Origin: Alphaproteobacteria bacterium
GTDB taxonomy: Bacteria > Pseudomonadota > Alphaproteobacteria > Rhodospirillales > Rhodospirillaceae
Direction: 5' to 3'
NCBI GenBank assembly: GCA_030604885.1
Contig: JAUVUZ010000006.1
Span: forward strand, 1-64,000
DNA length: 64,000 bases
Shown here: positions 53,222-61,607 of the stretch, one piece after another
Layout of the letters: every line of letters begins with the position of its first letter
How positions within the stretch are numbered: the first letter of the stretch is position 1
The notes under the pieces: model-generated
What the model saw: only the letters and a program-made list of their open reading frames with translations
Told to the model about the DNA's origin: nothing
Databases searched by the model: none
Position numbers and translations under genes: made by a program

Positions 53222-54498
53222 GCGCGAACCCCCTCGACGACCTGACCGCGCGGACCCTCGGCCTCGCCGACGGTTTCGGCCGCGCCGATCTCGAACGCGC
53301 CCAGGGCGCGCGCCTGCGCGCGGTGTTCCTGTGGGCGCAGGCGCGGAGCCGGTTCTACCGCCGCCGCCTTGCCGGTTGCGCGGCGCCTGCGGGGGTCGGC
53401 GATCTCGCCGCCCTGCCGTTCACCGCCGCCGCCGATCTCGCCGCCGATCCCCTCGCGCTGGTCTGCGTCCCGCAAGGCGAAATCGACCGCGTGGTGACGC
53501 TCGAAACCTCGGGCACCTCGGGCAATCCCAAGCGGCTGTTCTTCACCGCGGCGGATCAGGAGAGCACCCTCGCGTACTTCCGCAGCGGCCTGTCGCAGAT
53601 GGTCGCGGCGACCGACCGGGTGCAGGTGCTGCTGCCGCAGGGGCGCCCGGGCGGCCTCGGCGATCTGCTCGACCGCGCGCTGCGGTCGATCGGGCTGCGG
53701 GCGCGCTTCGCCGAGGCGATGCCCGACGACGCGTCGTTCCGCCGCGCGCCGCCCGACCTGGTGATCGGCGCGCCGGTGCAGGTGCTGGAACTGGCGCGCC
53801 GCACCGGCGGCTGCGCGGGCGGCGTGCGCGCGGTGCTGCTGTGCGCCGACCGGGTGCCGGAGGGCGTCGCGGAGCGTCTCGCGGCGGCCTGGGGTTGCGA
53901 GGTGTTCGAGGACTGGGGAATGACCGAAATGGGCTACGGCGGCGGCGTCGACTGCCGCGCCCACGACGGCCGCCATCTCCAGGAGGGCGACTTTCTGTTC
54001 GAGATCGTCGATCCCGCGTCCGGCCGGGCGGTGCCCGACGGCGAATTCGGCGAGGTGGCGTTCACCACCCTGAGCCGCCGCGGCATGCCGTTGATCCGGT
54101 ACCGCACCGGCGACATCTCCCGGATTCTGCCGGGGCGCTGCGGTTGCGGCTCGCCGCTGCGGCGCCTCGACCGCATCGCGATGCGGATCGGCGACCGGGT
54201 CGGCTGCTGCGGCGGCGTCACCCTCGGCGAGATCGACGACGCGCTGTTCGGCCTCGCGGGCGTCGCCGACGTGCGCGCCGGTTTTTGCGCCGGAACGCCG
54301 GGGCGCTTGCGGCTGGAGGTGGTCGCGCCGGGCGCGGCGGCGGGGATCGAAGCCGATCTGCTCGCCGCCCTCGATCGCGTCGCGCCGTTGCGGGCGGCAC
54401 GGGCGGACGGCGGGCTGGCCGTGGAACTGGTGGTGACCGGCGATCCGCCCGGCCCGGTCGGCGGCAAGCGCCGCCTGCGCGTCGAGGCGCCCGGATGA
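53218..54498 (+). CDS. AMP-forming ligase, PaaK-like (DVU1553-like)
   Basis: A 426-residue adenylate-forming enzyme related to phenylacetate-CoA ligases. The phosphate-binding loop is TLETSGTSGNPKR at about residues 94-106, the core motif is EDWGMTEMGYGG, and YRTGDIS carries the ribose-binding Asp. It activates a carboxylate as AMP-ester and passes it to a thiol or other acceptor. Since Mop makes a carboxylate, it could act on the product, or it could build the unknown cofactor of the cluster. Coupled by ATGA overlaps on both sides. Confidence 0.82.
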   Translation: MSANPLDDLTARTLGLADGFGRADLERAQGARLRAVFLWAQARSRFYRRRLAGCAAPAGVGDLAALPFTAAADLAADPLALVCVPQGEIDRVVTLETSGTSGNPKRLFFTAADQESTLAYFRSGLSQMVAATDRVQVLLPQGRPGGLGDLLDRALRSIGLRARFAEAMPDDASFRRAPPDLVIGAPVQVLELARRTGGCAGGVRAVLLCADRVPEGVAERLAAAWGCEVFEDWGMTEMGYGGGVDCRAHDGRHLQEGDFLFEIVDPASGRAVPDGEFGEVAFTTLSRRGMPLIRYRTGDISRILPGRCGCGSPLRRLDRIAMRIGDRVGCCGGVTLGEIDDALFGLAGVADVRAGFCAGTPGRLRLEVVAPGAAAGIEADLLAALDRVAPLRAARADGGLAVELVVTGDPPGPVGGKRRLRVEAPG

Positions 54499-55196
54499 CC
54501 GCGCGCACCCTCTATCTGGTGCGCCACGGCGCGCTTGCGGGCGACGCGGCGCTGCGGTTCGTCGGCGCCACCGATCTGCCGCTCGGCGCCGAGGGCGAGG
54601 CGCAGGCGCTGCGCCTTGCCGAACTGCTCGCCGGGGTCGAGATCGGCGCGGCGTTCTGCAGCGATCTCGAACGCAGCCGCCGCACCGCCGAATTGATCGT
54701 CGCGGACCGCGGCCTGGCGGTCGAGCCGCGGCGGGCGCTGCGCGAACTCGCGATGGGGGCCTGGGAGGGGCGGTTGCGCAGCGAGGTGGCGGCGGAATGT
54801 CCCGAGGACTACCGCGCGCGCGGCGCCGACCTCGCGCGCCATCGGGTCGCGGGCGGGGAGAGCCTGGAGGACTGCCGCAGGCGGGTGGTCGCCGAAATCC
54901 GCCGGATCTTCCGCACCGTATCGGGCGACGTGCTGGTGGTCGGCCACGCCTCGGTCAACCGCACGCTGCTGTGCCACGCGCTCGGGCTGCCGCTGCGCCG
55001 GATGTTCCGGATCGGCCAGGAGCCGGGCTGCCTCAACCTGCTGCGCGGCTCGCCGGAGGGCTGGCGGGTGGATCTGACGAATTTCGCCCCGCTGTCCGCT
55101 CGCCGACAGACGGACGCGCTCCGACCTGTCAGCCTTGACGACAGGATTAGCCGGGATCGAGCGGAATGCACGAAGCCGCGATCGTCGCCGGACTGA
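54495..55196 (+). CDS. Histidine phosphatase family protein (alpha-ribazole phosphatase-like)
   Basis: A 233-residue branch-1 histidine phosphatase. LVRHGAL has the catalytic His at residue 11, Arg/Glu follow in SDLERSRRTAE and ELAMGAWEG, and the second His is in VVGHASVN. The closest feel is CobC/GpmB-type phosphatases, which act on small phosphate esters such as cofactor precursors. Its last 31 bases overlap the hypA start, tying the cofactor block to hydrogenase maturation. The C-terminal tail beyond residue 200 looks disordered. Confidence 0.82.
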   Translation: MTARTLYLVRHGALAGDAALRFVGATDLPLGAEGEAQALRLAELLAGVEIGAAFCSDLERSRRTAELIVADRGLAVEPRRALRELAMGAWEGRLRSEVAAECPEDYRARGADLARHRVAGGESLEDCRRRVVAEIRRIFRTVSGDVLVVGHASVNRTLLCHALGLPLRRMFRIGQEPGCLNLLRGSPEGWRVDLTNFAPLSARRQTDALRPVSLDDRISRDRAECTKPRSSPD

Positions 55197-55534
55197 TGAA
55201 GATCCTCGAGCGCCAGGCGGCGCTGCACGGGGTTTCGCGGATCGGCCGGGTCAACCTCAAGGTCGGCAGGCTCAAGGCGGTCGAGCCGCAGGCGCTGGTC
55301 GCGTGCTTCGAGATCTTCGCCGAGGGCGGTGTCGCCGAGGGCGCGGAACTGTGCGTCGACCATCTGCCGGTGCGCGGGCGTTGCGGCGCATGCGGCTGCG
55401 ATTTCGAGGTGAAGGGCTACCGCTTCCGCTGCCCGCGTTGCGGCGGCGGCGACGTCGCGGTCACCGGCGGCGAGGAGCTTTACATCGAGAGTTTCGAGGC
55501 CGCGGAGGCGGCGGAAGCATCCGAAGGAGGCTGA
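55166..55534 (+). CDS. hypA: Hydrogenase nickel insertion protein HypA
   Basis: A 122-residue nickel metallochaperone that with HypB delivers Ni to the hydrogenase large subunit, here CooH. The nickel-binding N terminus MHE and the structural zinc site (CGACGC and CPRCGG) are present. It starts inside the end of the phosphatase gene. Confidence 0.93.
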   Translation: MHEAAIVAGLMKILERQAALHGVSRIGRVNLKVGRLKAVEPQALVACFEIFAEGGVAEGAELCVDHLPVRGRCGACGCDFEVKGYRFRCPRCGGGDVAVTGGEELYIESFEAAEAAEASEGG

Positions 55535-55537
55535 ACG

Positions 55538-56275
55538 ATGTGCGGGACTTGCGGCTGCGGCCACGATCACGAGCACGATCATCACCACGAGCATCGCGAT
55601 CCGGCGATTGCGGTGCTCGAACCCCTGCTCGGCGAGAACGACCGGGAGGCGGCGCACAACCGCGCGCATTTCGATGCGCACGGGGTGCTCGCGGTCAACC
55701 TGATGTCGTCGCCCGGCAGCGGCAAGACCAGCCTGCTCGAAGCCACGATCGTCGCGCTCGCGGCGAAGGGCTGGCGGATCGCGGTGGTGGTCGGCGATCT
55801 CGAAACCGAGAACGACGCCGCGCGCATCCGCAGCCACGGCGTGCCCGCGGTGCAGATCACCACCGGCATGGCCTGCCATCTCGACGCGATGATGGTGCAT
55901 CGCGCCCTCCACGACATCGACCTCGCGGCGATCGACCTATTGTTCATCGAGAACGTCGGCAATCTGGTGTGCCCGGCGAGCTTCGACCTCGGACAGCACG
56001 CCGACGTGGTGCTGCTGTCGGTCACCGAGGGCGACGACAAGCCGGCCAAGTATCCGGTGATGTTCCGCGCCGCCGACCACGTGCTGGTGACCAAGGCCGA
56101 CCTGCTGCCTCATATCGCGGAGTTCCGCCCGGAGCGGGCGGCGCGCGCGATCGCCGATCTCGACGCGGCGACGCCGGTGAGCCTCGTCTCCGCCAAGAGC
56201 GGCGAGGGTCTCGACGGCTGGTTGGATTGGCTCGCCGGATTGCGCGCCGCGCACCGCACCGGCAAACCCGCCTGA
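55538..56275 (+). CDS. hypB: Hydrogenase nickel incorporation GTPase HypB
   Basis: A 245-residue GTPase that drives nickel transfer from HypA. It has the N-terminal CGTCGC high-affinity nickel motif, a His-rich stretch (HDHEHDHHHEH, residues 9-19) that can store nickel, the P-loop SSPGSGKTS, and VTKADLL as G4 motif. A palindrome covers its stop codon. Confidence 0.94.
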   Translation: MCGTCGCGHDHEHDHHHEHRDPAIAVLEPLLGENDREAAHNRAHFDAHGVLAVNLMSSPGSGKTSLLEATIVALAAKGWRIAVVVGDLETENDAARIRSHGVPAVQITTGMACHLDAMMVHRALHDIDLAAIDLLFIENVGNLVCPASFDLGQHADVVLLSVTEGDDKPAKYPVMFRAADHVLVTKADLLPHIAEFRPERAARAIADLDAATPVSLVSAKSGEGLDGWLDWLAGLRAAHRTGKPA

Positions 56276-56293
56276 CGCCGCGGTGCGGCGTCA
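56273..56293. terminator. Hairpin between hypB and the convergent GlcG-like gene
   Basis: A perfect 9-bp stem (TGACGCCGC / GCGGCGTCA) with a 3-nt loop begins at the hypB stop codon. It lies between converging genes and lacks a U-tract. Confidence 0.45.
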
Positions 56294-56304
56294 GGCCCGT
56301 GCGG

Positions 56305-56793
56305 TTACAGACCTGCGGCGCCCGCCTGGGAGACCGCCATGTCGTTCTCGACCGAGCTGCCGCTGACGCCGATCGCGCCGATGATGGTGCCCGATTTGTC
56401 GCGGATCAGTTCGCCGCCGCCGAAGATCGCCAGCCCGCCGTTGGTCGCCTCGATGCCGTATAGCGGCTGACCCGGCTGGGCGAGGTCGCCGAGTTCCTTC
56501 GACGACATGTTGAAGGCGCGGGCGGTTTTCGCCTTCTTGGCGGAGATGTCGATGCTGCCGAGGAAGGCGCCGTCCATCCGCGCGAACGCCTTGAGGTTGC
56601 CCCCGGCATCGACCACCGCGATGTTCATCAGGGTGCCCTGTTCGAGGGCCTTGGCCTTGGCGGCGGCAACCACCTTTTCCGCCTGGGCGAGGGTGATGTC
56701 GCCGGGAAGCTGCAGTTTGCCCGCATCCGCGGCGAGCGCGGACACCGGCAGGCCGAGAAGCATCACCGTTCCGAGAATCGCACTTTTGAGCAT
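56305..56793 (-). CDS. Secreted GlcG/HbpS-family protein
   Basis: A 162-residue protein of the GlcG/HbpS (PduO C-terminal-like) family. A signal peptide (residues 1-22, ending ALAAD) directs it to the periplasm. The core shows [21 protein letters not shown]-like helix, [19 protein letters not shown] and GAIGVSGSS. HbpS members bind haem; other members are of unknown role. It reads leftwards alone, between hypB and the mod operon. The start at 56793 has AGGAAGGAA just upstream. Confidence 0.82.
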   Translation of the reverse strand: MLKSAILGTVMLLGLPVSALAADAGKLQLPGDITLAQAEKVVAAAKAKALEQGTLMNIAVVDAGGNLKAFARMDGAFLGSIDISAKKAKTARAFNMSSKELGDLAQPGQPLYGIEATNGGLAIFGGGELIRDKSGTIIGAIGVSGSSVENDMAVSQAGAAGL

Positions 56794-56963
56794 GTTCGTT
56801 TCCTTCCTCCCTGTGGCCGTGCCGCGAAGCATGACGGCGGGCGGCCGTGTCAACGGGTACCCGTCGACATCGTCGGAGGATCGGGCGTCGCGGTCTGTCA
56901 GGCAGCCGACGGCCGAAGGAGTCCCCGGTCGCGGCGCCTCTCCGGATCGGCGATTCGGGCGTT

Positions 56964-58028
56964 TCAGGCGAGGGCGACGCCCTTGATCTGGGCGAATACC
57001 GGGTCGCCGGTTCGGAGGGCGAGGCTCGCGCGCGAGCGGGCGCTGATCCGCGCGAGCAGGCGCGCGCCGTCGCCCGCCTCGCCGAGGCCGAGCAGCACCG
57101 TCGCCTGCTTTCCCTCGCCCTCGAGGATGCCGACCACCCGCGCGGGCAGAACGTTGAGGATCGAGGTCGCCTCCGGCCGCACCCGGCAGAGGCTGACGTC
57201 TTCCGCCTTCACCCGCAGGCGGCGGCGCGCGCCGACCGGCCCGGCGGCCTCGGGCGCCAGCAGTTCGCCGCCCGCCACCGCCACCCGGGCGAGGCCGAAT
57301 TCGGCGTCCACCGCCACCACCCGGCCCTCCAGCACCGCCGCGACCCCGGCACGGCGGGCGAGCGGCAGGTCCGGATCGGCGATCAGCGCCGCCAGCGGCC
57401 CGGCGGCGCGCACCCGCCCGGCCTCCAGCAGCACCAGGTGATCGGCGAGGCGCTCCACCTCGGCGAGATCGTGGGAGACGTAGAGCACCGGGATCGCCAG
57501 GACGTCGTGGAGGCGTTCGAGGTAGGGGAGGATCTCGTCCTTGCTGTCGCGGTCGAGCGCCGCCAGCGGCTCGTCCATCAGCAGCAGGCGCGGCTGGCTG
57601 AGCAGTGCCCGGCCGATCGCGACGCGCTGACGCTCGCCGCCCGACAGCCGCGCCGGGGCGCGCTCCAGCAGCCGCGCCAGGCCGAGCAGGTCCACCACCT
57701 CGTCGAAGGCGACGCCCCGGTCGGCGGCGCGGCGCAGGCCGTAGCGCAGATTGCCGGTCACCGACAGGTGCGGAAACAGGCTCGCCTCCTGGAAGACGTA
57801 GCCGACCGGCCGCTTGTGCGGCGGCAGGAACACCCCTGTGTCCTGCCAGATCTCGCCGCCGAAGGCGAGGCGGCCGGGCAGGCGTTCGAGTCCGGCGACG
57901 CAGCGGAGCGTCGTGGTCTTGCCGCAGCCCGAAGGCCCGAACAGGGCGGTGATGCCCTGTTCCGGCGCGGCGAAGGCGATATCGAGGGCGAAGCCGCCGA
58001 AGCCGCCGGAAAACGCCGCCTCGATCAT
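56964..58028 (-). CDS. modC: Molybdate ABC transporter ATPase
   Basis: A 354-residue ATPase of the molybdate importer. Walker A is GPSGCGKTT, the signature LSGGERQR, Walker [15 protein letters not shown]-terminal Mop (molybdate-binding) domain of about 65 residues follows ([13 protein letters not shown]...[13 protein letters not shown]). Overlaps modB by ATGA. Molybdate import feeds the Mop enzyme of this window. Confidence 0.93.
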   Translation of the reverse strand: MIEAAFSGGFGGFALDIAFAAPEQGITALFGPSGCGKTTTLRCVAGLERLPGRLAFGGEIWQDTGVFLPPHKRPVGYVFQEASLFPHLSVTGNLRYGLRRAADRGVAFDEVVDLLGLARLLERAPARLSGGERQRVAIGRALLSQPRLLLMDEPLAALDRDSKDEILPYLERLHDVLAIPVLYVSHDLAEVERLADHLVLLEAGRVRAAGPLAALIADPDLPLARRAGVAAVLEGRVVAVDAEFGLARVAVAGGELLAPEAAGPVGARRRLRVKAEDVSLCRVRPEATSILNVLPARVVGILEGEGKQATVLLGLGEAGDGARLLARISARSRASLALRTGDPVFAQIKGVALA

Positions 58029-58690
58029 CGCAGCCGCCGCCGCAGGCGCTTCTCGATCAGCGTCATCGTCAGGATCACGCAGAACGAGAAGCCCAGCATC
58101 AGCGCCGAGAGGGCGTGCGCTTCGGCCCATTGCAGGGTTTCGACGTAATCGAGAATCGCCATCGACAGCACCTTGGTTTCGCCGGGAATGTTGCCGCCGA
58201 TCATCAGTACCACGCCGAACTCGCCGACGGTGTGGGCGAAACCGAGGATCGCGCCGGTGAGGAGGCCCGGACTCGCGAGCGGCAGGGCGACGGTAAAAAA
58301 CGCGTCGAGCGGCGCCGCGCGCAGCGTCGCCGCCGCCTCGAGCGGCCGCTCGCCCGCCGCCTCGAAGGCGTTGCGGATCGGGTTGACGACGAACGGGAGC
58401 GAGAACACCACCGACCCCACCACCAGTCCGGAGAAGGTGAAGGCGAGCGGCTTGAGGCCGAGCGGCCCGAACACCGTCTGGATCGGCCCGTCGGGCGCCA
58501 TCGCCACCAGCAGATAGAAGCCCAGCACGGTCGGCGGCAGCACCAGCGGCAGCGCCACCACCGCCGCCACCCCTTCCTTGATCCAGGCGCGGCTGTGCGC
58601 CAGCCACCAGGCGAGCGGCGTGCCGAGCAGCAGCAGCAGCACGGTGCTGACGGCGGCGAGCTTGGCGGTGAGAAGGATGACGTCGACCAT
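58025..58690 (-). CDS. modB: Molybdate ABC transporter permease
   Basis: A 221-residue permease with five or six helices. The segment [11 protein letters not shown] and the EAA loop ([28 protein letters not shown]) with [20 protein letters not shown] are typical of ModB. It sits 11 bp after modA and overlaps modC. Confidence 0.93.
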   Translation of the reverse strand: MVDVILLTAKLAAVSTVLLLLLGTPLAWWLAHSRAWIKEGVAAVVALPLVLPPTVLGFYLLVAMAPDGPIQTVFGPLGLKPLAFTFSGLVVGSVVFSLPFVVNPIRNAFEAAGERPLEAAATLRAAPLDAFFTVALPLASPGLLTGAILGFAHTVGEFGVVLMIGGNIPGETKVLSMAILDYVETLQWAEAHALSALMLGFSFCVILTMTLIEKRLRRRLR

Positions 58691-58701
58691 GCCGGGTTGC
58701 C

Positions 58702-59454
58702 CTACTTGCGCACGCCGTAGCCGTACTTTTCCAGGACCGCCAACGCCTCGGGGGATTTCTGGAAGGCGAGGAAGGCCGAGGCCACCGGGTTGGCCGCGCC
58801 GGTTTTCAGCAGCACCACGTCCTGGTAGATCGGCGCGTAAAGCTCGCGCGGCACCACCCAGCGCGAGCCGGAGGGATCGAGCGCCACCTGCGACAGGGCG
58901 ACGAAGCCGAGCTCGGCGTTGCCGGTGGCGACGAACTGGTGCGCCTGGGAGATGTTGTTGCCCTGCACGAGCTTCGCCTCCAGCGCGCCGTAGAGTCCGA
59001 GCGCCTTCAGGGTTTCGACCGCGGCGGTGCCGTAGGGCGCGCCCTTGGGGTTGGCGATCGCGAGCTTGTTGAAGCCGCCGGTCTTCAGCACCTCGCCCTT
59101 GGCGTCGACGACGCCGGGCTTGGCGCTCCACAGCACCAGGGTGCCGACCGCGTAGGTGAAGGTCGAGCCGGGCACGCCGAAGCCGTCCTTCTCGGCCTGG
59201 ATCGGCCGCTCGTCGTCGGCGGCGAAGAACGCCTCGAACGGCGCCCCCTGGGTGATCTGGGTGTAGAGCTGGCCGGTGGAGCCGAACGCGAACTTCACCG
59301 TGTCGCCGGTCTTTCGCTCGAACGCCGCGGCGATCTCCTTGACCGGCGCGGTGTAGTTGGCGGCGACCGCCACCAGGGTTTCGCCGGCGCGGGCGAGGCC
59401 GGGCGTCAGCAGGACCGAAACCGCCGCCAGAACGGCAACCTTCGGGAAGCGCAT
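58702..59454 (-). CDS. modA: Molybdate-binding periplasmic protein
   Basis: A 250-residue substrate-binding protein with a signal peptide (residues 1-23, ending ARAGE). ModA features are [44 protein letters not shown] and [13 protein letters not shown]. It collects molybdate or tungstate for ModBC. Second gene of modEABC. Confidence 0.93.
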   Translation of the reverse strand: MRFPKVAVLAAVSVLLTPGLARAGETLVAVAANYTAPVKEIAAAFERKTGDTVKFAFGSTGQLYTQITQGAPFEAFFAADDERPIQAEKDGFGVPGSTFTYAVGTLVLWSAKPGVVDAKGEVLKTGGFNKLAIANPKGAPYGTAAVETLKALGLYGALEAKLVQGNNISQAHQFVATGNAELGFVALSQVALDPSGSRWVVPRELYAPIYQDVVLLKTGAANPVASAFLAFQKSPEALAVLEKYGYGVRK

Positions 59455-59485
59455 GATGTCCTACTCCTTCAGAATCGTGCAGGGT

Positions 59486-60289
59486 TCACTCAACCGCGAG
59501 AATCACATGCGAGGCCTTCACCAGGGCGCAGGCGGCATCGCCCGGGTTGAGTCCGAGATCGTTGGCGCTTTCCTTGGTGACGATCGCGGCGATGGTCTTG
59601 CCGCCGCCGATGTCGAGGACGAACTCGCTGTTGACCGCGCCGTCCTCGCGCCGGATCACCGTGCCGAAAAGCCGGTTGCGCGCCGAAATCCGCCCCACCG
59701 CGTCGGCGGGCGCGAGCAGCACGAAACTCGACTTGATCAGCGCCGTCGCCTCGACGCCGGGGGCGAGGCCGAGGGTCTTGACGCTTTCGTTGGTGACGAT
59801 CACCGCGAGCTTGACGCCGTCGGCGAGGTGCAGCAGCACCTCGGCGTTGACCGCGCCGGGGGTGATGACGTCGACGACGCCGCGCAGGGCGTTCCGGGCG
59901 CTGGTTTTCATCGCGAGACTCCTGAGGAGGTGGGATGCGCCGGGCACGCCCCGGGCGGCGAGATCGGCTTCGAGCGACGCCAGGGCGCGGGCGAGTTCCG
60001 CCTCGATCAGGCGGAAGGCGGCGATCACCCGCTCGCCCTCCGGCGTCAGCGTCGCGCCGCCGCCGTGACGGCCGCCCGGCTGCGCCACCGCCAGCGGCGT
60101 CGCGAACAGGTTGTTGAGGGCGGCGACGCCATCCCACGCCGCCTTGTAGGAGAGGCCGACGGCGCGCCCGGCGGCGGAAATCGAGCCGTGGTCGCGCACC
60201 GCCTCCAGCAGCGCGATCCGCTCGGCGCCGACGCGGCTGATGCCCTCTCCGGCCACCAGGAACTGCGCGGTCAATGCGGTGCGGGCCAT
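59486..60289 (-). CDS. modE: Molybdate-responsive regulator ModE
   Basis: A 267-residue ModE. The N-terminal winged helix-turn-helix has HGSISAAGRAVGLSYKAAWD, and two tandem Mop molybdate-binding domains follow (about residues 127-195 and 200-267, each with ISARN/TSARN starts). With molybdate bound it represses the mod operon. First gene of modEABC, with a ModE box 20 bp upstream of its start. Confidence 0.92.
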   Translation of the reverse strand: MARTALTAQFLVAGEGISRVGAERIALLEAVRDHGSISAAGRAVGLSYKAAWDGVAALNNLFATPLAVAQPGGRHGGGATLTPEGERVIAAFRLIEAELARALASLEADLAARGVPGASHLLRSLAMKTSARNALRGVVDVITPGAVNAEVLLHLADGVKLAVIVTNESVKTLGLAPGVEATALIKSSFVLLAPADAVGRISARNRLFGTVIRREDGAVNSEFVLDIGGGKTIAAIVTKESANDLGLNPGDAACALVKASHVILAVE

Positions 60290-60308
60290 GGGGAACCCCC
60301 GGTTCTGC

Positions 60309-60337
60309 TGCGTTGTATGCGGAGACTATATAACGAT
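60309..60337. promoter_or_regulatory. ModE operator
   Basis: TATATAACGAT (60327-60337) is a perfect ModE half-site; the left half TGCGTTGTATG (60309-60319) keeps CGTT and TAT of the consensus. CGTT to AACG spans 25 bp, one more than in E. coli modA. It sits immediately upstream of modE and within 60-190 bp of the divergent hypF-type gene, so both directions could feel molybdate. Confidence 0.7.
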
Positions 60338-60395
60338 CGGAGGTCGCGGGCAATTCGCGTCTGCGCGGGTCTGTGCGTCGCCGCCCGAGAGAGAT

Positions 60396-60527
60396 ATGCT
60401 GGAGGCGGTTCCGGCGGAGGGCGGGAGAGCGCGGATGGGGCGGGTGTTCGGCGAACTCATCGATGCCGTGCCGACCGAGGCGGCGATGCGGAGGGTCGAA
60501 TTCGCCGCGCCGGATGGCGCACGATGA
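60396..60527 (+). CDS. Possible 43-residue leader protein upstream of the truncated hypF
   Basis: An ATG at 60396, five nt after GAGAGAG, opens a 43-codon frame (MLEAVPAEGGRARMGRVFGE...) whose TGA overlaps the hypF-type start as ATGA. It matches no domain I know; in particular it is neither the acylphosphatase nor the zinc-finger part missing from HypF. It may be only a translation-coupling leader. Confidence 0.35.
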   Translation: MLEAVPAEGGRARMGRVFGELIDAVPTEAAMRRVEFAAPDGAR

Positions 60528-61603
60528 CCGGCGACGGCGAACTGACATTGCCGCGCGCGGTCGCGCCGGTGCTGGGGCTGGGTGCGTTCCTCAAGTCGAC
60601 GGCGACGGCGATGCGCGGCGACCGCGCGCGGGTTTCGGCGGTGGTCGGCGATCTCGGCACGCCCGAAGCGGTGGCGGCGCTGCGGCGGGAGATCGCGGCG
60701 TTGCGGGAATGGCTCGGGGCGCCGCCGGTTCTGGTCGCGCACGATCTTCATCCGGATTTTCCCTCCACCCGGCTCGCGCTGGCGCAGGGCGCGCCGACCC
60801 TCGCGGTGCAGCACCACCACGCCCACATTGCGGCGGTGGCGGCCGAGAATCGCCATCCCGGGCCGCTGCTCGGCCTCGCCCTCGACGGCTTCGGCCTCGG
60901 CCCCGGAGGAGAGAGCTGGGGTGGCGAACTGTTGGCGGTCGACGGCCCGCGGTATCGCCGCGTCGGCCATCTCGCCGAGCTGCCCCAGCCGGGCGGCGAC
61001 GCCGCCGCGCGCGAACCTTGGCGGATGGCGGCGGCGGTTCTGCACCGGCTCGGCCGGGGCGAGACGGTCGCCTCCCGCTTCGCCGCGCAACCGGCGGCGG
61101 CGATGCTCGGGGGAGTGCTGGCGCGCGATCGCCTCTGCCCGCCGACCAGCAGCGCCGGGCGGCTGTTCGACGCCGCCTGCGGGTTGCTCGGGATCTGCCC
61201 GGTGGCGCGGTTCGAGGGCGAGGCGCCGATGGCGCTCGAGGCGCTGGTGCGGCAACCGCGCGCGATCGGCGGCGGTTGGCGCCTCGATGGCGGCGTGCTC
61301 GACCTGCTGCCGCTGCTGGCGGAGCTCGATCCGGGCGACCCGGTCGGCGGTGCGGAGAGTTTCCACGGCACCCTGATCGCCGGACTCGCGGAGCTTGCCG
61401 CCTGGGGCGCCGAGACCACCGGCCTGCGCACCGTCGGTCTGAGCGGCGGCTGCTTCCTCAACCGGGTGCTGCGCGAGGGTCTGGTCGCGGCGCTGCGCGA
61501 ACGCGGGTTGGTTCCGTTGCTGCACGCCCGGCTGTCGCCCGGCGATCCGTGCGTCGGCTTCGGGCAGGCCTGGATCGCGGCGGCGCACCGGGGCATGGCG
61601 TGA
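60524..61603 (+). CDS. hypF: Truncated HypF-type carbamoyltransferase (Kae1-like domain only)
   Basis: A 359-residue protein equal to the C-terminal half of HypF, which passes a carbamoyl group to the HypE Cys for making the CN ligands of the NiFe site. It has the metal site VQHHHAHIAAV, LDGFGLG and the final LSGGCFLNR and GDPCVGFGQAW. The acylphosphatase, zinc-finger and YrdC-like domains of full-length HypF (about 750 residues) are missing; no sequence like them lies upstream in the window. Ralstonia HypF1 is a known shortened example. Convergent with hypE, 4 bp apart. Confidence 0.87.
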   Translation: MTGDGELTLPRAVAPVLGLGAFLKSTATAMRGDRARVSAVVGDLGTPEAVAALRREIAALREWLGAPPVLVAHDLHPDFPSTRLALAQGAPTLAVQHHHAHIAAVAAENRHPGPLLGLALDGFGLGPGGESWGGELLAVDGPRYRRVGHLAELPQPGGDAAAREPWRMAAAVLHRLGRGETVASRFAAQPAAAMLGGVLARDRLCPPTSSAGRLFDAACGLLGICPVARFEGEAPMALEALVRQPRAIGGGWRLDGGVLDLLPLLAELDPGDPVGGAESFHGTLIAGLAELAAWGAETTGLRTVGLSGGCFLNRVLREGLVAALRERGLVPLLHARLSPGDPCVGFGQAWIAAAHRGMA

Positions 61604-61607
61604 GTCC

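Noticed and set aside
43059-55196. Search for cooS/cooC-type CO dehydrogenase genes downstream of cooH
   Set aside because: None of the frames shows CODH cluster motifs or the CooC P-loop protein; the genes are clearly ferredoxin, molybdenum and cofactor genes.
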